Positions 15,986 to 24,668 of a DNA stretch of 35,875 nucleotides are shown here, one piece after another. The stretch spans positions 1 to 35,875 of the forward strand of contig JBHIDQ010000001.1 in assembly GCA_046760155.1 (NCBI GenBank), written 5' to 3'. The notes below the pieces were generated by a model that did not search any database, had not been told where the DNA came from, and saw only the letters and a list, made by a program, of their open reading frames with translations. Both the position numbers and the translations under genes were made by a program. Source of the stretch: JBHIDQ01 sp046760155. GTDB taxonomy: Bacteria; Chloroflexota; Dehalococcoidia; Dehalococcoidales; RBG-16-60-22. The first letter of the stretch is position 1. Each line of letters opens with the position of its first letter.

Positions 15986-17281
15986 CTAGCACCTAGGTGA
16001 ACTGACACCTAGATATTTCTCCACCAATTCCATAGCGCAATATTTGCCACACATACTGCAAGCTGAGCCGGCGGAAGCGTGCTGACGATGAACCCGATGA
16101 GACCGCTCCGGGTCTAAGGAAAGCTTGGCTTGCTCTTCCCAGTCAAATTGCTTCCGGGCCACCGACATCCGCCTATCCTGTTCTTCAGCCCCTTTCACGC
16201 CTTTAGCTATGTCACCGGCATGAGCGGCAATACGCGAAGCGACTACTCCTTGCCTCACGTCTTCAGCATCCGGTAAGGAAAGATGCTCGGATGGCGTCAC
16301 GTAGCAGAGGAAATCAGTACCCGCGGCGGCGGCAACCGCACCACCAATCGCCCCGGTGATATGGTCATAGCCAGCACCAATGTCGGTCACCAGCGGACCG
16401 AGCACATAAAAAGGAGCCCCCTTGCAGATAGCCTTCTGCAAAACAACATTGGCCTCAATCTGATTCAGCGGCAAGTGTCCCGGACCTTCCACCATTACCT
16501 GAACGCCAGCTTCCCAAGCCCGCTGCACCAACTCCCCGATAACGAGCAATTCTTCTATCTGGGCGCGGTCAGTCGCGTCCGCCAGGCTACCCGGACGCAG
16601 GCCATCGCCAAGGCTGAGGGTAACATCATATTCTCGAGCGATTTCCAGCAAGCGGTCATACTGCTCATAAAGAGGGTTTTCCCGCTCATTGTAGACTATC
16701 CAGCCAATCAAGAAAGCACCCCCACGCGAGACAACATCAGCGACTCTCCCCTGCCGCTTCAGCCGGGCGATGGCTGACTGGGTGACACCACAATGAACGG
16801 TGGCAAAATCAACACCATCGCGGGCATGCTCTTCAATTACGGCGAAGATGTCATCAGCCGTCATTTTCACAATGGCGCTATGTCTCTCGATGGCTTCGAT
16901 ACCGGCCTGATAAATGGGTACCGTACCGATAGCCACCGAACTGGTGTTGACTATCGCCCGGCGAATGGCGGAGATATCACCACCGGTACTCAGGTCCATA
17001 ACCGTATCCGCCCCCGCCTCAATGGCCACCCGTAACTTTTCCAGTTCGGTATTAATATCACCAAAGTCAGAGGAAGTGCCAATATTGGCATTGACCTTGG
17101 TCGATAGTCCTTGGCCGATACCACAGGGAACCAGCTTGGCATGATTGATATTAGCCGGAATTACAATGGTTCCCTTAGCCACACCCTCGCGAATGAACTC
17201 TGCCTCTAATCCTTCCGCCTCGGCCACCACCTTCATCGGCGGGGAAATCATACCTTTTCTGGCTAATTCCAATTGCGTCAT
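15986..17281 (-). CDS. thiC: Phosphomethylpyrimidine synthase (HMP-P synthase)
   Basis: Radical-SAM enzyme of 431 residues that turns aminoimidazole ribotide into 4-amino-5-hydroxymethyl-2-methylpyrimidine phosphate for thiamine. It is the short form without the N-terminal extension of E. coli ThiC. Visible family blocks are VPCGIGQGLSTKVNANIGTS, DLSTGGDISAIRR, VHCGVTQSAI, SLGDGLRPGSLADATDRAQ and MVEGPGHLPLNQIEANV. The C-terminal cluster motif is CSMCGKYC (C-x2-C-x3-C), the spacing I associate with archaeal and short-form members. The start is set by a GGAGG five bases upstream. Expression is controlled by the TPP riboswitch and its terminator just upstream. Identity certain. Confidence 0.98.
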   Translation of the reverse strand: MTQLELARKGMISPPMKVVAEAEGLEAEFIREGVAKGTIVIPANINHAKLVPCGIGQGLSTKVNANIGTSSDFGDINTELEKLRVAIEAGADTVMDLSTGGDISAIRRAIVNTSSVAIGTVPIYQAGIEAIERHSAIVKMTADDIFAVIEEHARDGVDFATVHCGVTQSAIARLKRQGRVADVVSRGGAFLIGWIVYNERENPLYEQYDRLLEIAREYDVTLSLGDGLRPGSLADATDRAQIEELLVIGELVQRAWEAGVQVMVEGPGHLPLNQIEANVVLQKAICKGAPFYVLGPLVTDIGAGYDHITGAIGGAVAAAAGTDFLCYVTPSEHLSLPDAEDVRQGVVASRIAAHAGDIAKGVKGAEEQDRRMSVARKQFDWEEQAKLSLDPERSHRVHRQHASAGSACSMCGKYCAMELVEKYLGVSSPRC

Positions 17282-17293
17282 GGCTACCTCCGC

Positions 17294-17338
17294 AAATCAA
17301 AAGCCAAGGACTTCGGCGGTTACTTCTAGACCCTTGGC
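17294..17338 (-). terminator. Riboswitch expression-platform terminator
   Basis: On the minus strand GCCAAGG (17332-17338) pairs with CCTTGGC (17303-17309) and is followed by TTTTGATTT, just before the thiC Shine-Dalgarno. This fits a transcription-terminating TPP riboswitch: TPP bound, terminator formed, thiC off. Confidence 0.75.
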
Positions 17339-17349
17339 CTAAGCTACTG

Positions 17350-17433
17350 CCGCTTCCCTACGCTCGCATTACCGAGTTCAGGTCCACAGGGTTGGCACCA
17401 TTTGCCTCTCAGCGCTTGAGCACCCCTAGCGGT
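17350..17433 (-). promoter_or_regulatory. TPP riboswitch (THI element) controlling thiC
   Basis: Read on the minus strand, the segment has P1 halves CCGCT/AGCGG (17428-17432 and 17350-17354), the conserved CTGAGAGG and ACCCTGTGGACCTGAACTCG words, and the closing GCGTAGGGAAGC. These are hallmarks of the TPP aptamer. It represses thiC when thiamine diphosphate is abundant. Confidence 0.97.
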
Positions 17434-17456
17434 TTAATTTATTAAATTCTGATTAG

Positions 17457-17485
17457 ACTATACCATAAGCCCAATTAAAATGCAA
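17457..17485 (-). promoter_or_regulatory. Promoter for the thiC riboswitch transcript
   Basis: On the minus strand TTGCAT (17480-17485), 17-bp spacer, TATAGT (17457-17462). Transcription would start near 17450, about 17 nt before the aptamer, which is the expected place. Confidence 0.75.
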
Positions 17486-17501
17486 TGTGCCTGATATGAG
17501 A

Positions 17502-18326
17502 TTATATTGGCCAACCCAGCCAGTCAAAGACACCGATCATCTTAAGCCCGATGTAGAACATCAACAGACTAAAGATAAATCTGAGCTGCTTAGCGGGCAG
17601 CTTATGCGCCGTAATGGCACCAACTTGTGCGATAGCAACACTGCTTATTATCAGTAGAAACCCGAAGTACAGATTAACGTACCCGATAGAATAGGCGGGC
17701 AGGTCAGGGACACCCAGACCATTGACGATATAAGCGATGATGCCACCAACGCTTTTGAAGACAATAATCGCCAAAGAAGTGCCCACCGCGTGATGCATCT
17801 TAAACCTAAGCGCCAGCACTAATACCGGCACCGCCACCACACCACCACCAATACCGACCATTCCAGTAATAATGCCCAACGGGACTGCCCAGGCAAACCA
17901 CAGCCAAGGGTTAGTCACCGGTTCCTGCTCAAGTTGCTTCGTCCGGAAAGTAAGCATACTGATACCACTGAGCAAAACAATGACCCCAAAGGCAATCCTG
18001 AGTACTTCCCCGGGGAGACGAGTCGCCAGCGTAGCCCCGGCATAGGCAAATAACAAACCACCGAAACCCATGATAATGGCCGCTTTCCAATACACAGCGC
18101 CTTTCTGGCTATGCCGCCACGTCCCGCTGATGGAGGTAAACAGGATAACCAGCAAGTTGGTGCCAAAGGCCAGCTTTATGGCAACATCAGGCGGTATACC
18201 CATATCAATAAAGACAAAATATTGCACCGGAGCCAAAATAAAGCCGCCGCCAACACCCAAGAGACCACTGGCAAAGCCAACGACGACACCAGTTCCAAGC
18301 AGAATAATAATATGAATTATGGTCAT
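17502..18326 (-). CDS. TauE/SafE-family membrane permease (sulfite/organosulfonate exporter type)
   Basis: A 274-residue protein with about eight hydrophobic helices and the two glycine-rich family repeats: GFASGLLGVGGGFILAPVQYF (about 18-38) and GMVGIGGGVVAVPVLVLAL (about 154-172). Members export small anions such as sulfite, sulfoacetate or taurine products, but substrates are poorly predicted by sequence. It lies upstream of the thiC promoter on the same strand and is probably a separate transcript. No sulfur-metabolism gene is near enough to fix its substrate. Confidence 0.9.
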   Translation of the reverse strand: MTIIHIIILLGTGVVVGFASGLLGVGGGFILAPVQYFVFIDMGIPPDVAIKLAFGTNLLVILFTSISGTWRHSQKGAVYWKAAIIMGFGGLLFAYAGATLATRLPGEVLRIAFGVIVLLSGISMLTFRTKQLEQEPVTNPWLWFAWAVPLGIITGMVGIGGGVVAVPVLVLALRFKMHHAVGTSLAIIVFKSVGGIIAYIVNGLGVPDLPAYSIGYVNLYFGFLLIISSVAIAQVGAITAHKLPAKQLRFIFSLLMFYIGLKMIGVFDWLGWPI

Positions 18327-18443
18327 TCGATTATCTTCTTTACATCTAGCTTCAAACTCAGGAAGGCGGCAATTGAAACATATGATGGGGAAATTCTATC
18401 GGCTCGGTTGCATGATAACAATAATTGACCACAATCTACCGCT

Positions 18444-18809
18444 TTATTCAAATTCGTTCTTGGCCAAGGCAACCAGAACTGTAGACGCAATCCCGATTGG
18501 TATTGAGCTCAAAATGGCAACTATTGAACCAGCCAGTGCTAAACCCCAGTTTTTTCGCTGCACGGCATAAATTCCGCCTACCAAAGGTATGGCACTGAAA
18601 ACAGCCAAGAGAATGGCAATGATTAAAAGTAGCCCTTGAGCAATTCCAGACAACCACATTGGCATCAGATTCATGACACCACTTAAAGCTAATATGCCAC
18701 TGCCAATCGCCACCAGGATGACGACGATAAAAAGCATGCCAAGGAGGTTAACGGTACCCACGATTATGTTTAGAATTCCGGCGACGATAGGCTTCCAGGT
18801 CATTTCCAT
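18444..18809 (-). CDS. Small multi-pass membrane protein of unknown function
   Basis: A 121-residue protein with about three to four hydrophobic helices (about 8-35, 50-80, 88-113) and few charged residues; the tail KNEFE is polar. The layout recalls small DUF-type membrane proteins, but I do not recognise the family. It lies between the TauE permease (117 bp downstream) and the divergently transcribed M48 protease, so it has its own promoter region of about 140 bp shared with that gene. No catalytic motif is seen. Confidence 0.72.
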   Translation of the reverse strand: MEMTWKPIVAGILNIIVGTVNLLGMLFIVVILVAIGSGILALSGVMNLMPMWLSGIAQGLLLIIAILLAVFSAIPLVGGIYAVQRKNWGLALAGSIVAILSSIPIGIASTVLVALAKNEFE

Positions 18810-18901
18810 TTCGGTTTACCTTGTAAAAACAAGCAAATTTTAACGCTCCTAATGCAAAAATGCAATGATTATAGCAAAAACCTTCTTATCTGGGCTTATT
18901 C

Positions 18902-18930
18902 TTGCCTGTTCTTAACTTATCCTGTATCAT
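18902..18930 (+). promoter_or_regulatory. Promoter of the M48 protease gene
   Basis: TTGCCT (18902-18907), a 17-bp spacer and TATCAT (18925-18930), followed by AGTAGGAGG as Shine-Dalgarno and the ATG at 18949. The -10 matches at five of six positions. Confidence 0.6.
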
Positions 18931-18948
18931 ATTAAGTAGGAGGATAAT

Positions 18949-19917
18949 ATGTGGCTACAGACCAGAATGTTCCTGCTTATCGCAGTTCTCTTTGGCATCC
19001 TTTACGGTGTGATTACGGGCATCGGTACCTGGATGGGTGCCGGCAGCGCGATTACCTATATTATCATCGGTGTCGTTTTCCTTGGTTTTCAGTACCTGAT
19101 TAGTCCAGCGATAGTTGGCTGGACAATGAAAATAAAGTGGGTTTCGGAAAAAGAAGCGCCCGAGCTACACCAAATGGTGACGGAACTTGCCGAAAAGGCG
19201 CGCCTACCTAAACCCCGCGTCGGTATCTCCCAGCTATCGATACCAAACGCCTTCGCCTTCGGACGAACACGGCGGGATGGTCGAGTTTGTGTTACCCAGG
19301 GTATAATGAGACTGCTGAGCCGAGATGAACTGAAGGCAGTGCTGGGGCATGAGCTGTCCCACATCAAACACCGCGACATGATGGTTATCACCTTAATCTC
19401 GGTTATCCCGCTGATAATGTACTGGATAGCTTTCAGCATGATGTTCAGAGGGGCTTTTGGTGGCAGCCGACAGGGGGGAGGTGGTTATGCGGCGCTCATC
19501 GGATTCGGTGCTTTCATCCTCTATTTCATCACCAATCTCCTGGTGCTTTACGGTTCCAGAATACGAGAGTATTATGCTGACCTGGGTAGTGTTCGGTTAG
19601 GTAGTATGCCACATCATCTGGCGACGGCGCTGTATAAGCTGGTCTATGGAAATGCCCGTATGCGCAACAGTGAGGAAATGAGAAAGGTGGAAGGGGTTAA
19701 AGCTTTCTTCGTTAACGACCCTTCCCGGGCCTGGAACGAGATTAGAGAGTTATCCCAGATTGACCGGGACATGAGTGGCACCATCGACTATGACGAACTG
19801 ATGGAACTGCGACAGAAAGAAGTGCGACTGGGTACTTCTCATAAGTTAATGGAGCTTTTTACCACCCACCCCAACATGCTGAAAAGGATAAAGCACCTGT
19901 CCACGCTTGCCGTTTGA
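18949..19917 (+). CDS. M48-family (HtpX-like) zinc metalloprotease with an EF-hand loop
   Basis: A 322-residue membrane protease with HtpX layout. There are two N-terminal helices (about 5-28 and 32-58), a cytoplasmic part with H134-E135-L-S-H138 (GHELSHIKHRD), further helices (about 148-165 and 178-204) and the third zinc ligand E207 in REYYADLGSVRL. HtpX proteins degrade misfolded membrane proteins. Unusually, residues 272-283 read DRDMSGTIDYDE, matching every ligand position of a canonical EF-hand loop (D1, D3, S5, G6, I8, D9, E12). The flanking residues are helical in character (IRELSQI and LMELRQKE). Calcium dependence is thus plausible. The ATG follows a strong AGGAGG. I leave the symbol blank because HtpX and other M48B members are not separable here. 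Confidence 0.92.
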   Translation: MWLQTRMFLLIAVLFGILYGVITGIGTWMGAGSAITYIIIGVVFLGFQYLISPAIVGWTMKIKWVSEKEAPELHQMVTELAEKARLPKPRVGISQLSIPNAFAFGRTRRDGRVCVTQGIMRLLSRDELKAVLGHELSHIKHRDMMVITLISVIPLIMYWIAFSMMFRGAFGGSRQGGGGYAALIGFGAFILYFITNLLVLYGSRIREYYADLGSVRLGSMPHHLATALYKLVYGNARMRNSEEMRKVEGVKAFFVNDPSRAWNEIRELSQIDRDMSGTIDYDELMELRQKEVRLGTSHKLMELFTTHPNMLKRIKHLSTLAV

Positions 19918-19953
19918 TACTCAGACCAGCCAATTTGCCAAGGTCGTCCTTTC

Positions 19954-19982
19954 TTGACTTTTCATCAAGCATAAGATAAACT
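19954..19982 (+). promoter_or_regulatory. Candidate promoter of the Wood-Ljungdahl operon
   Basis: TTGACT (19954-19959), 17-bp spacer and a weak TAAACT (19977-19982), in the gap after the M48 gene. The -35 lies in an imperfect hairpin-like word CTTGA-N7-TCAAG (19953-19969). The weak -10 suggests activation or a false call; no better promoter was found in the gap. Confidence 0.35.
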
Positions 19983-20022
19983 TTACCCTTGGGCGACCGA
20001 CCGAGGCCAGCTGCTAATAAGT

Positions 20023-20057
20023 CTGAGAACTTTCCCAAAAAGTCTCAGTTTTATTAT
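20023..20057 (+). terminator. Leader hairpin with T-rich tail (attenuator, or terminator of the M48 gene)
   Basis: CTGAG-A-ACTTT pairs with AAAGT-CTCAG (10 bp with one bulged A, loop CCCAA) and is followed by TTTTATTAT. It ends about 19 bases before the cooC1 start. A second small hairpin (CCTTGG / CCGAGG, 19987-20006) precedes it. Either it ends the M48 transcript or it sits in the operon leader and attenuates it. Confidence 0.5.
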
Positions 20058-20075
20058 GTCAAAAGCAAGACTTTG

Positions 20076-20849
20076 ATGAAGATTGCGATTAGTGGTAAAG
20101 GTGGCGTAGGTAAGACTTTATTAGCATCGCTCCTCATCCAAGCATTTGCTGAGTCTGGCTACTCTGTCTTAGCCATCGATGCTGACCCCGATGCTAATCT
20201 AGCCGCCACCCTTGGTTTTCCCCACCCCGAGAAGATAGTCCCCATTTCGGAGATGAAAGACCTCATCGCCGAAAGGACGGAAACGCAGCCGGGACAGACC
20301 GGTAGCTACTTTAAGTTGAATCCAAAAGTTGATGACCTGCCGGAAAAATATTGGCAGCAACTTGACGGCATCAAGCTAATGGTCATGGGGCGAATCAAAC
20401 GAGGCGGCAGTGGTTGTTACTGCCCGGAAAATGCCTTATTAAAAGCCCTGGTCAATCATCTGCTCCTGGCCAGAAATGAACTAATCATCATTGATATGGA
20501 GGCGGGAATAGAGCACCTGGGACGGGCCACCGCCAGCGCTGTCGACAAGCTGATTGTGGTCGTGGAACCAGGCCGGCGCAGCCTGGAAACCGCCCATACC
20601 ATCAATGGACTGGCCAAGGACATCGGGTTACCGAATATTGCCGTGGTGGGCAACAAAGTCCGCAACCAAGCAGACCGAGAATTCTTGATTTCCAGTCTAC
20701 CCGGCTTTGAATTCCTCGGCTTTATCCCTTACGACCAGGCTGTAGTCGATGCTGACCTGGCTAATCTTCCCCTGCTTGATGCCAGCCCACAGGTTACCAA
20801 TGCGGTGAAAAATATCTATCAGAAGTTGATGCCGGTTACTCCGAAATAG
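20076..20849 (+). CDS. cooC: CooC-type nickel-insertion ATPase 1 for CODH maturation
   Basis: A 257-residue MinD/SIMIBI-type P-loop ATPase. The deviant Walker A is SGKGGVGKTL (about 6-15), the switch DADPDANLA follows (about 40-48), and C114-Y-C116 is the CxC metal-binding motif by which CooC dimers hold nickel. IIDMEAGIEHLGR is the Walker B region. CooC delivers nickel to the C-cluster of carbon monoxide dehydrogenase. A TTG 87 bp upstream (19989) would add 29 residues with no family resemblance, so I use the ATG at 20076, where the Walker A begins seven residues in as usual. Its Shine-Dalgarno is weak. First gene of the WL operon; fhs follows after 45 bp. Confidence 0.92.
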   Translation: MKIAISGKGGVGKTLLASLLIQAFAESGYSVLAIDADPDANLAATLGFPHPEKIVPISEMKDLIAERTETQPGQTGSYFKLNPKVDDLPEKYWQQLDGIKLMVMGRIKRGGSGCYCPENALLKALVNHLLLARNELIIIDMEAGIEHLGRATASAVDKLIVVVEPGRRSLETAHTINGLAKDIGLPNIAVVGNKVRNQADREFLISSLPGFEFLGFIPYDQAVVDADLANLPLLDASPQVTNAVKNIYQKLMPVTPK

Positions 20850-20894
20850 CTCTCAACAAAATTAACAACAAAATAAAAACAATAGGAGGTTTCC

Positions 20895-22658
20895 GTGGCT
20901 TACGATGCAACCAAAATGAAGGACTGGCAAATTGCCGAAGCTGCTGAGGCGAACATGCCAACTCCGGAAGAATGGCGGGAGAGGCTAAACCTGGAGAAGG
21001 ACGAAATTCTTCCCTACGGGAGAATTGCCAAGCTGGATTTCATGAAGATTATCGAGCGCCTCAAGGATAAACCAGACGGTAAATACATTGAGGTTACCGC
21101 CATCACCCCCACCCCCCTGGGTGAGGGGAAAAGTACCACCACCTGTGGACTTATCGAGGGTATGGGCAAGCGGGGCTGGAACGTTGGGGGCTGCATCCGC
21201 CAGCCCTCGGGTGGCCCAACGATGAACATCAAGGGAACCGCCGCCGGTGGCGGTAATGCACTGCTTATCCCGCTCACCGAGTTCTCCATGGGTCTCACCG
21301 GTGACATCAATGATATCACCAATGCCCATAACCTGGCGATGGTCGCCCTTACTTCCCGAATGCAGCACGAGCGTAACTACAATGATGAACAACTGGACCG
21401 GCTCACCAAGATGCGCCGCCTGGACATTGACCCCACCAGAATCGAGATGGGCTGGGTCATGGACTTTTGTGCGCAAACTCTCCGTAATATCATCATCGGT
21501 CTTGGCGGCCGTATGGACGGTTTTATGATGCAGTCCAAGTTCGGTATCACCGTCAGCTCAGAGCTTATGGCTATTTTGTCTATCGTCAGAGACCTAGCCG
21601 ACCTGCGGGAAAGGCTGGATAACATTACGGTGGCATTTGATAAGAGGGGTAACCCCGTTACCACCGGTGATTTAGAGGTGGGCGGTGCTATGACCGCCTG
21701 GATGCGCAACACCATTAACCCCACCCTATGCTCCACGGTGGAGTACCAGCCACTAATGGTGCATGCTGGACCATTTGCCAACATTGCCGTGGGGCAGTCA
21801 TCAATCATCGGCGACCGCGTCGGGCTGAAGCTGTTTGATTATCACGTCACTGAGAGTGGCTTTGGTGCCGATATTGGCTTTGAGAAGTTCTGGAATGTTA
21901 AGTGCCGCTTGAGTGGTCTCAAGCCGCATGTGTCAGTGCTCACCACCACTATCCGGGCACTAAAGATGCATGGCGGCGGACCTAAGGTAGTAGCCGGTAT
22001 AGCCCTACCAGATTCTTACACCAAAGAAGACCTGGGACTCCTGGAGAAGGGCCTGCCAAACGTGTTGCACCACATCAACATCATCAAAACGTCCGGTATA
22101 AAGCCGGTGGTGTGCCTCAATCGCTTTGCTACTGACACTGATGCTGAGATTGCCATGGTGCGGAAGGCAGTCGAGGCAGCCGGGGCACGCTGTGCGGTAG
22201 CTACCCACTGGGCTGATGGCGGCGACGGCGCTTTAGAACTAGCCGATGTGGTCAAGGAAGCCTGTGGAGAGGTGAACGACTTCAAATACCTTTATCCCAT
22301 GGAAATGAAACTACGAGATAGGGTGGAAAAGATCGCCAAAACGGTTTACGGGGCGGATGGCGTGTCCTGGACTCCGGACGCTGAGACCAAGGCCAAGACG
22401 TTTGAGTCCGATGGTAAATATGATGAATACGCCACCATGATGGTAAAGACCCACCTGAGCCTTACCCATGACCCATCGATAAAGGGAGTGCCCAAGGGCT
22501 GGAGCCTGCCCATCCGCGACGTGCTGATTTATTCCGGAGCCAAATTCCTCTGCCCCTGCGCCGGAGCTATTAGCCTGATGCCGGGCACCAGCTCTGACCC
22601 TGCCTTCAGAAAGGTAGACGTTGACATCAAGACCGGTAAAGTACAGGGGATCTTTTAG
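20895..22658 (+). CDS. fhs: Formate--tetrahydrofolate ligase (formyl-THF synthetase)
   Basis: A 587-residue enzyme that condenses formate with THF at the cost of ATP, the first folate step of the methyl branch. The P-loop is TPTPLGEGKSTTT (about 71-83), followed by family blocks RQPSGGPTMNIKGTAAGGG, FSMGLTGDINDI, TSGIKPVVCLNRFATDTDAE and the C-terminal CPCAGAISLMPG. It is some 25-30 residues longer than common bacterial Fhs, mostly N-terminal. The start is a GTG with AGGAGG seven bases upstream. Its position inside the CODH/ACS operon argues that it serves the WL pathway rather than housekeeping one-carbon metabolism. Confidence 0.98.
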   Translation: MAYDATKMKDWQIAEAAEANMPTPEEWRERLNLEKDEILPYGRIAKLDFMKIIERLKDKPDGKYIEVTAITPTPLGEGKSTTTCGLIEGMGKRGWNVGGCIRQPSGGPTMNIKGTAAGGGNALLIPLTEFSMGLTGDINDITNAHNLAMVALTSRMQHERNYNDEQLDRLTKMRRLDIDPTRIEMGWVMDFCAQTLRNIIIGLGGRMDGFMMQSKFGITVSSELMAILSIVRDLADLRERLDNITVAFDKRGNPVTTGDLEVGGAMTAWMRNTINPTLCSTVEYQPLMVHAGPFANIAVGQSSIIGDRVGLKLFDYHVTESGFGADIGFEKFWNVKCRLSGLKPHVSVLTTTIRALKMHGGGPKVVAGIALPDSYTKEDLGLLEKGLPNVLHHINIIKTSGIKPVVCLNRFATDTDAEIAMVRKAVEAAGARCAVATHWADGGDGALELADVVKEACGEVNDFKYLYPMEMKLRDRVEKIAKTVYGADGVSWTPDAETKAKTFESDGKYDEYATMMVKTHLSLTHDPSIKGVPKGWSLPIRDVLIYSGAKFLCPCAGAISLMPGTSSDPAFRKVDVDIKTGKVQGIF

Positions 22659-22694
22659 TAGTGCTTTGTTTAAATTTAGAATTTAGGAAGGTAG

Positions 22695-24668
22695 ATGGCG
22701 AAAACAGCGCTAGATAAAAAAGTAAAGGTTCACTTCAATCCCGATAATGTTGATATTGTCGTGGAGCAGGGGGAGAACCTTTTGCAAGCTGCCATTGCCG
22801 CCGGAGTACGCATCTATGCTTCCTGTGGAGGTGCCGGCACCTGCGGCACCTGTAAAGTCTCGATTGAAAAGGGGGAAGTAGAAACCACCAGAACCGAGAA
22901 GCTCTCTGATGAGGAGTACCAGCAGGGAATAAGACAAGCCTGCCAAAGCCGGGTGGTTACTGATTTAACCGTTTATGTTCCGGTGGAGTCAAGGCTGGAG
23001 AAAGCGGTTCTCTCCCGCGAACAGAAGAGAGTATCGGAAGTCGTGGCCACCGGCTGGAGATTTACCCCGCCCTTAGGCAAGTTTTTTGTGGAACTGCCGC
23101 CGCCCACCCTAGAGGATAATGCCAGTGACCTGTCCCGGCTGCTGCGAGGTTTAAGGCAGCGCTATCACCTGAGCAACCTTTCCGTAGACTTCGAAGTAGT
23201 GAAGAAACTGGCTAAGGTTTTACGAGATAGCGATTGGAGAGTCACCGTTACCACTCTCGTCACGGCGGTTAAATCCAGAGCCGGAGACAGGCGCCGGCCG
23301 AGAGTGATCAATATTGAACCGGGAGATACCAGAGAAAAGCACTACTCGCTAGCCTTCGACATCGGCACCACCACGGTCTGCGGGCAGTTGCTCGATTTGA
23401 ATCGAGGTAGGGTTATTGCCGAAAGCATCGCCTACAACGGACAAATAAGCTATGGGGAAGATGTTATTACTCGTATCGCCTACTGCCAGAGACCGAGGGG
23501 ACTGAAAAAATTGCAGCAGGCAGTCGTTACCACCATCAATGAAATTATCGAGGAACTACTAAGCCAAAGTAAGGTAGCCATAGAACATATCGGTCATATG
23601 ATGGTTGCCGGTAATACCACGATGACCCAAATCCTTCTCGGTCTGGAGCCAAAATACATCCGGTTAGCCCCCTATACCCCGGTAGCCAATTTCTTCCCTC
23701 CGGTGGAAGCCAATTCACTGGGGATTAAGGTCAATAGTCACGCTTATCTTTTCACCTTCCCGGCGGTAGCGAGTTACGTTGGTGGTGATATTGTCTCCGG
23801 GGTGGTGGGTGCTGGAGTGCACCAGAGAAAAAACCTGACCTTCTTTATGGACATCGGCACCAACGGGGAGATAGTCATCGGGAACTCAGACTGGATGGCA
23901 ACTGCTTCCTGCTCAGCCGGTCCGGCTTTTGAAGGCGGGGGGATAAAGCACGGCATCGTCGCCACTGAGGGCGCCATTGAAGATTTTAATATCAACCCCT
24001 CAAACCTGGAGCCGAAGATTGGTACTATCGGGGGGAAAAAACCAAAAGGCATCTGTGGTTCAGGTCTGATTAACATCGTTGCCGGGCTACTTGAAGCCGG
24101 GGTAATTGGTCAAAATGGCAAATTTAATCGTAATCTACCTACCAAAAGGGTCAGGCAGGGCAACGATGGTTATGAGTATGTCCTTTCCTGGGCGCGAGAA
24201 ACCCAGATTGGTAAGGACATTGTTATCACTGAAGTAGATATTGATAACCTGATGCGCGCCAAGGCAGCGATGTATGCTGGCTGCCAAACGCTGAGTAAAA
24301 GCGTGGGGTTAGGTGGCTGTGATTATGAACAGGTGATTATTGCTGGCGCCTTCGGCAGTAACCTTGATATTGAAAGGTCAATCACCATTGGACTGCTGCC
24401 TGACCTGCCCGTGGACCGGTTTATCTTCATTGGTAACGGCTCGCTTCTCGGAGCCAGATTAACCTCTTTCTCCACCGACCTCCTTGATGATGCCCGCAGA
24501 GTCGCCCAGATGATGACCAATTTCGAATTGAGTGAAAACGTCGACTTCATGAATAATTATGTGGCGGCGCTATTCTTACCCCACACTCACGCCAGGGAGT
24601 TTCCTACGGTGAGTAAAAGGCTAGCCAAGCTGGCAAATGACGATTCTAAGCAGAGGATAACCGCTTGA
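22695..24668 (+). CDS. acsV: Reductive activator of the corrinoid Fe-S protein (RACo / AcsV-like)
   Basis: A 657-residue protein with an N-terminal [2Fe-2S] ferredoxin domain (C44, C50, C53, C83: the C-x5-C-x2-C spacing plus a distal Cys), a linker of about 100 residues, and a large C-terminal ASKHA-type ATPase domain (DUF4445). The latter shows FDIGTTTVCGQLLDL (about 222-236), MVAGNTTMTQILLGL, MDIGTNGEIVIGN and AGAFGSN. RACo proteins use ATP to reduce inactive Co(II) corrinoid to Co(I) so that AcsCD can accept a methyl group; that is known for the Carboxydothermus and Moorella proteins. It overlaps the next gene by 4 bp (TTGA), so the two are translationally coupled. Start ATG follows AGGAAGG. 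Confidence 0.93.
   Translation: MAKTALDKKVKVHFNPDNVDIVVEQGENLLQAAIAAGVRIYASCGGAGTCGTCKVSIEKGEVETTRTEKLSDEEYQQGIRQACQSRVVTDLTVYVPVESRLEKAVLSREQKRVSEVVATGWRFTPPLGKFFVELPPPTLEDNASDLSRLLRGLRQRYHLSNLSVDFEVVKKLAKVLRDSDWRVTVTTLVTAVKSRAGDRRRPRVINIEPGDTREKHYSLAFDIGTTTVCGQLLDLNRGRVIAESIAYNGQISYGEDVITRIAYCQRPRGLKKLQQAVVTTINEIIEELLSQSKVAIEHIGHMMVAGNTTMTQILLGLEPKYIRLAPYTPVANFFPPVEANSLGIKVNSHAYLFTFPAVASYVGGDIVSGVVGAGVHQRKNLTFFMDIGTNGEIVIGNSDWMATASCSAGPAFEGGGIKHGIVATEGAIEDFNINPSNLEPKIGTIGGKKPKGICGSGLINIVAGLLEAGVIGQNGKFNRNLPTKRVRQGNDGYEYVLSWARETQIGKDIVITEVDIDNLMRAKAAMYAGCQTLSKSVGLGGCDYEQVIIAGAFGSNLDIERSITIGLLPDLPVDRFIFIGNGSLLGARLTSFSTDLLDDARRVAQMMTNFELSENVDFMNNYVAALFLPHTHAREFPTVSKRLAKLANDDSKQRITA

Noticed and set aside
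13063..19969. TTGACTTTT words at 13063-13071 (minus), 14769-14777 and 19954-19962 resemble the 17-bp element upstream of the XRE gene, hinting at a regulon that includes the WL operon.
   Set aside because: The shared part is mostly a good -35 hexamer plus T-rich spacer, and the TCAA half is shifted or missing. Only the two copies at 5271 and 5325 are truly identical.
19989..20075. 29-residue extension of cooC1 from a TTG start.
   Set aside because: It runs through the leader hairpins and has no similarity to CooC N-termini.
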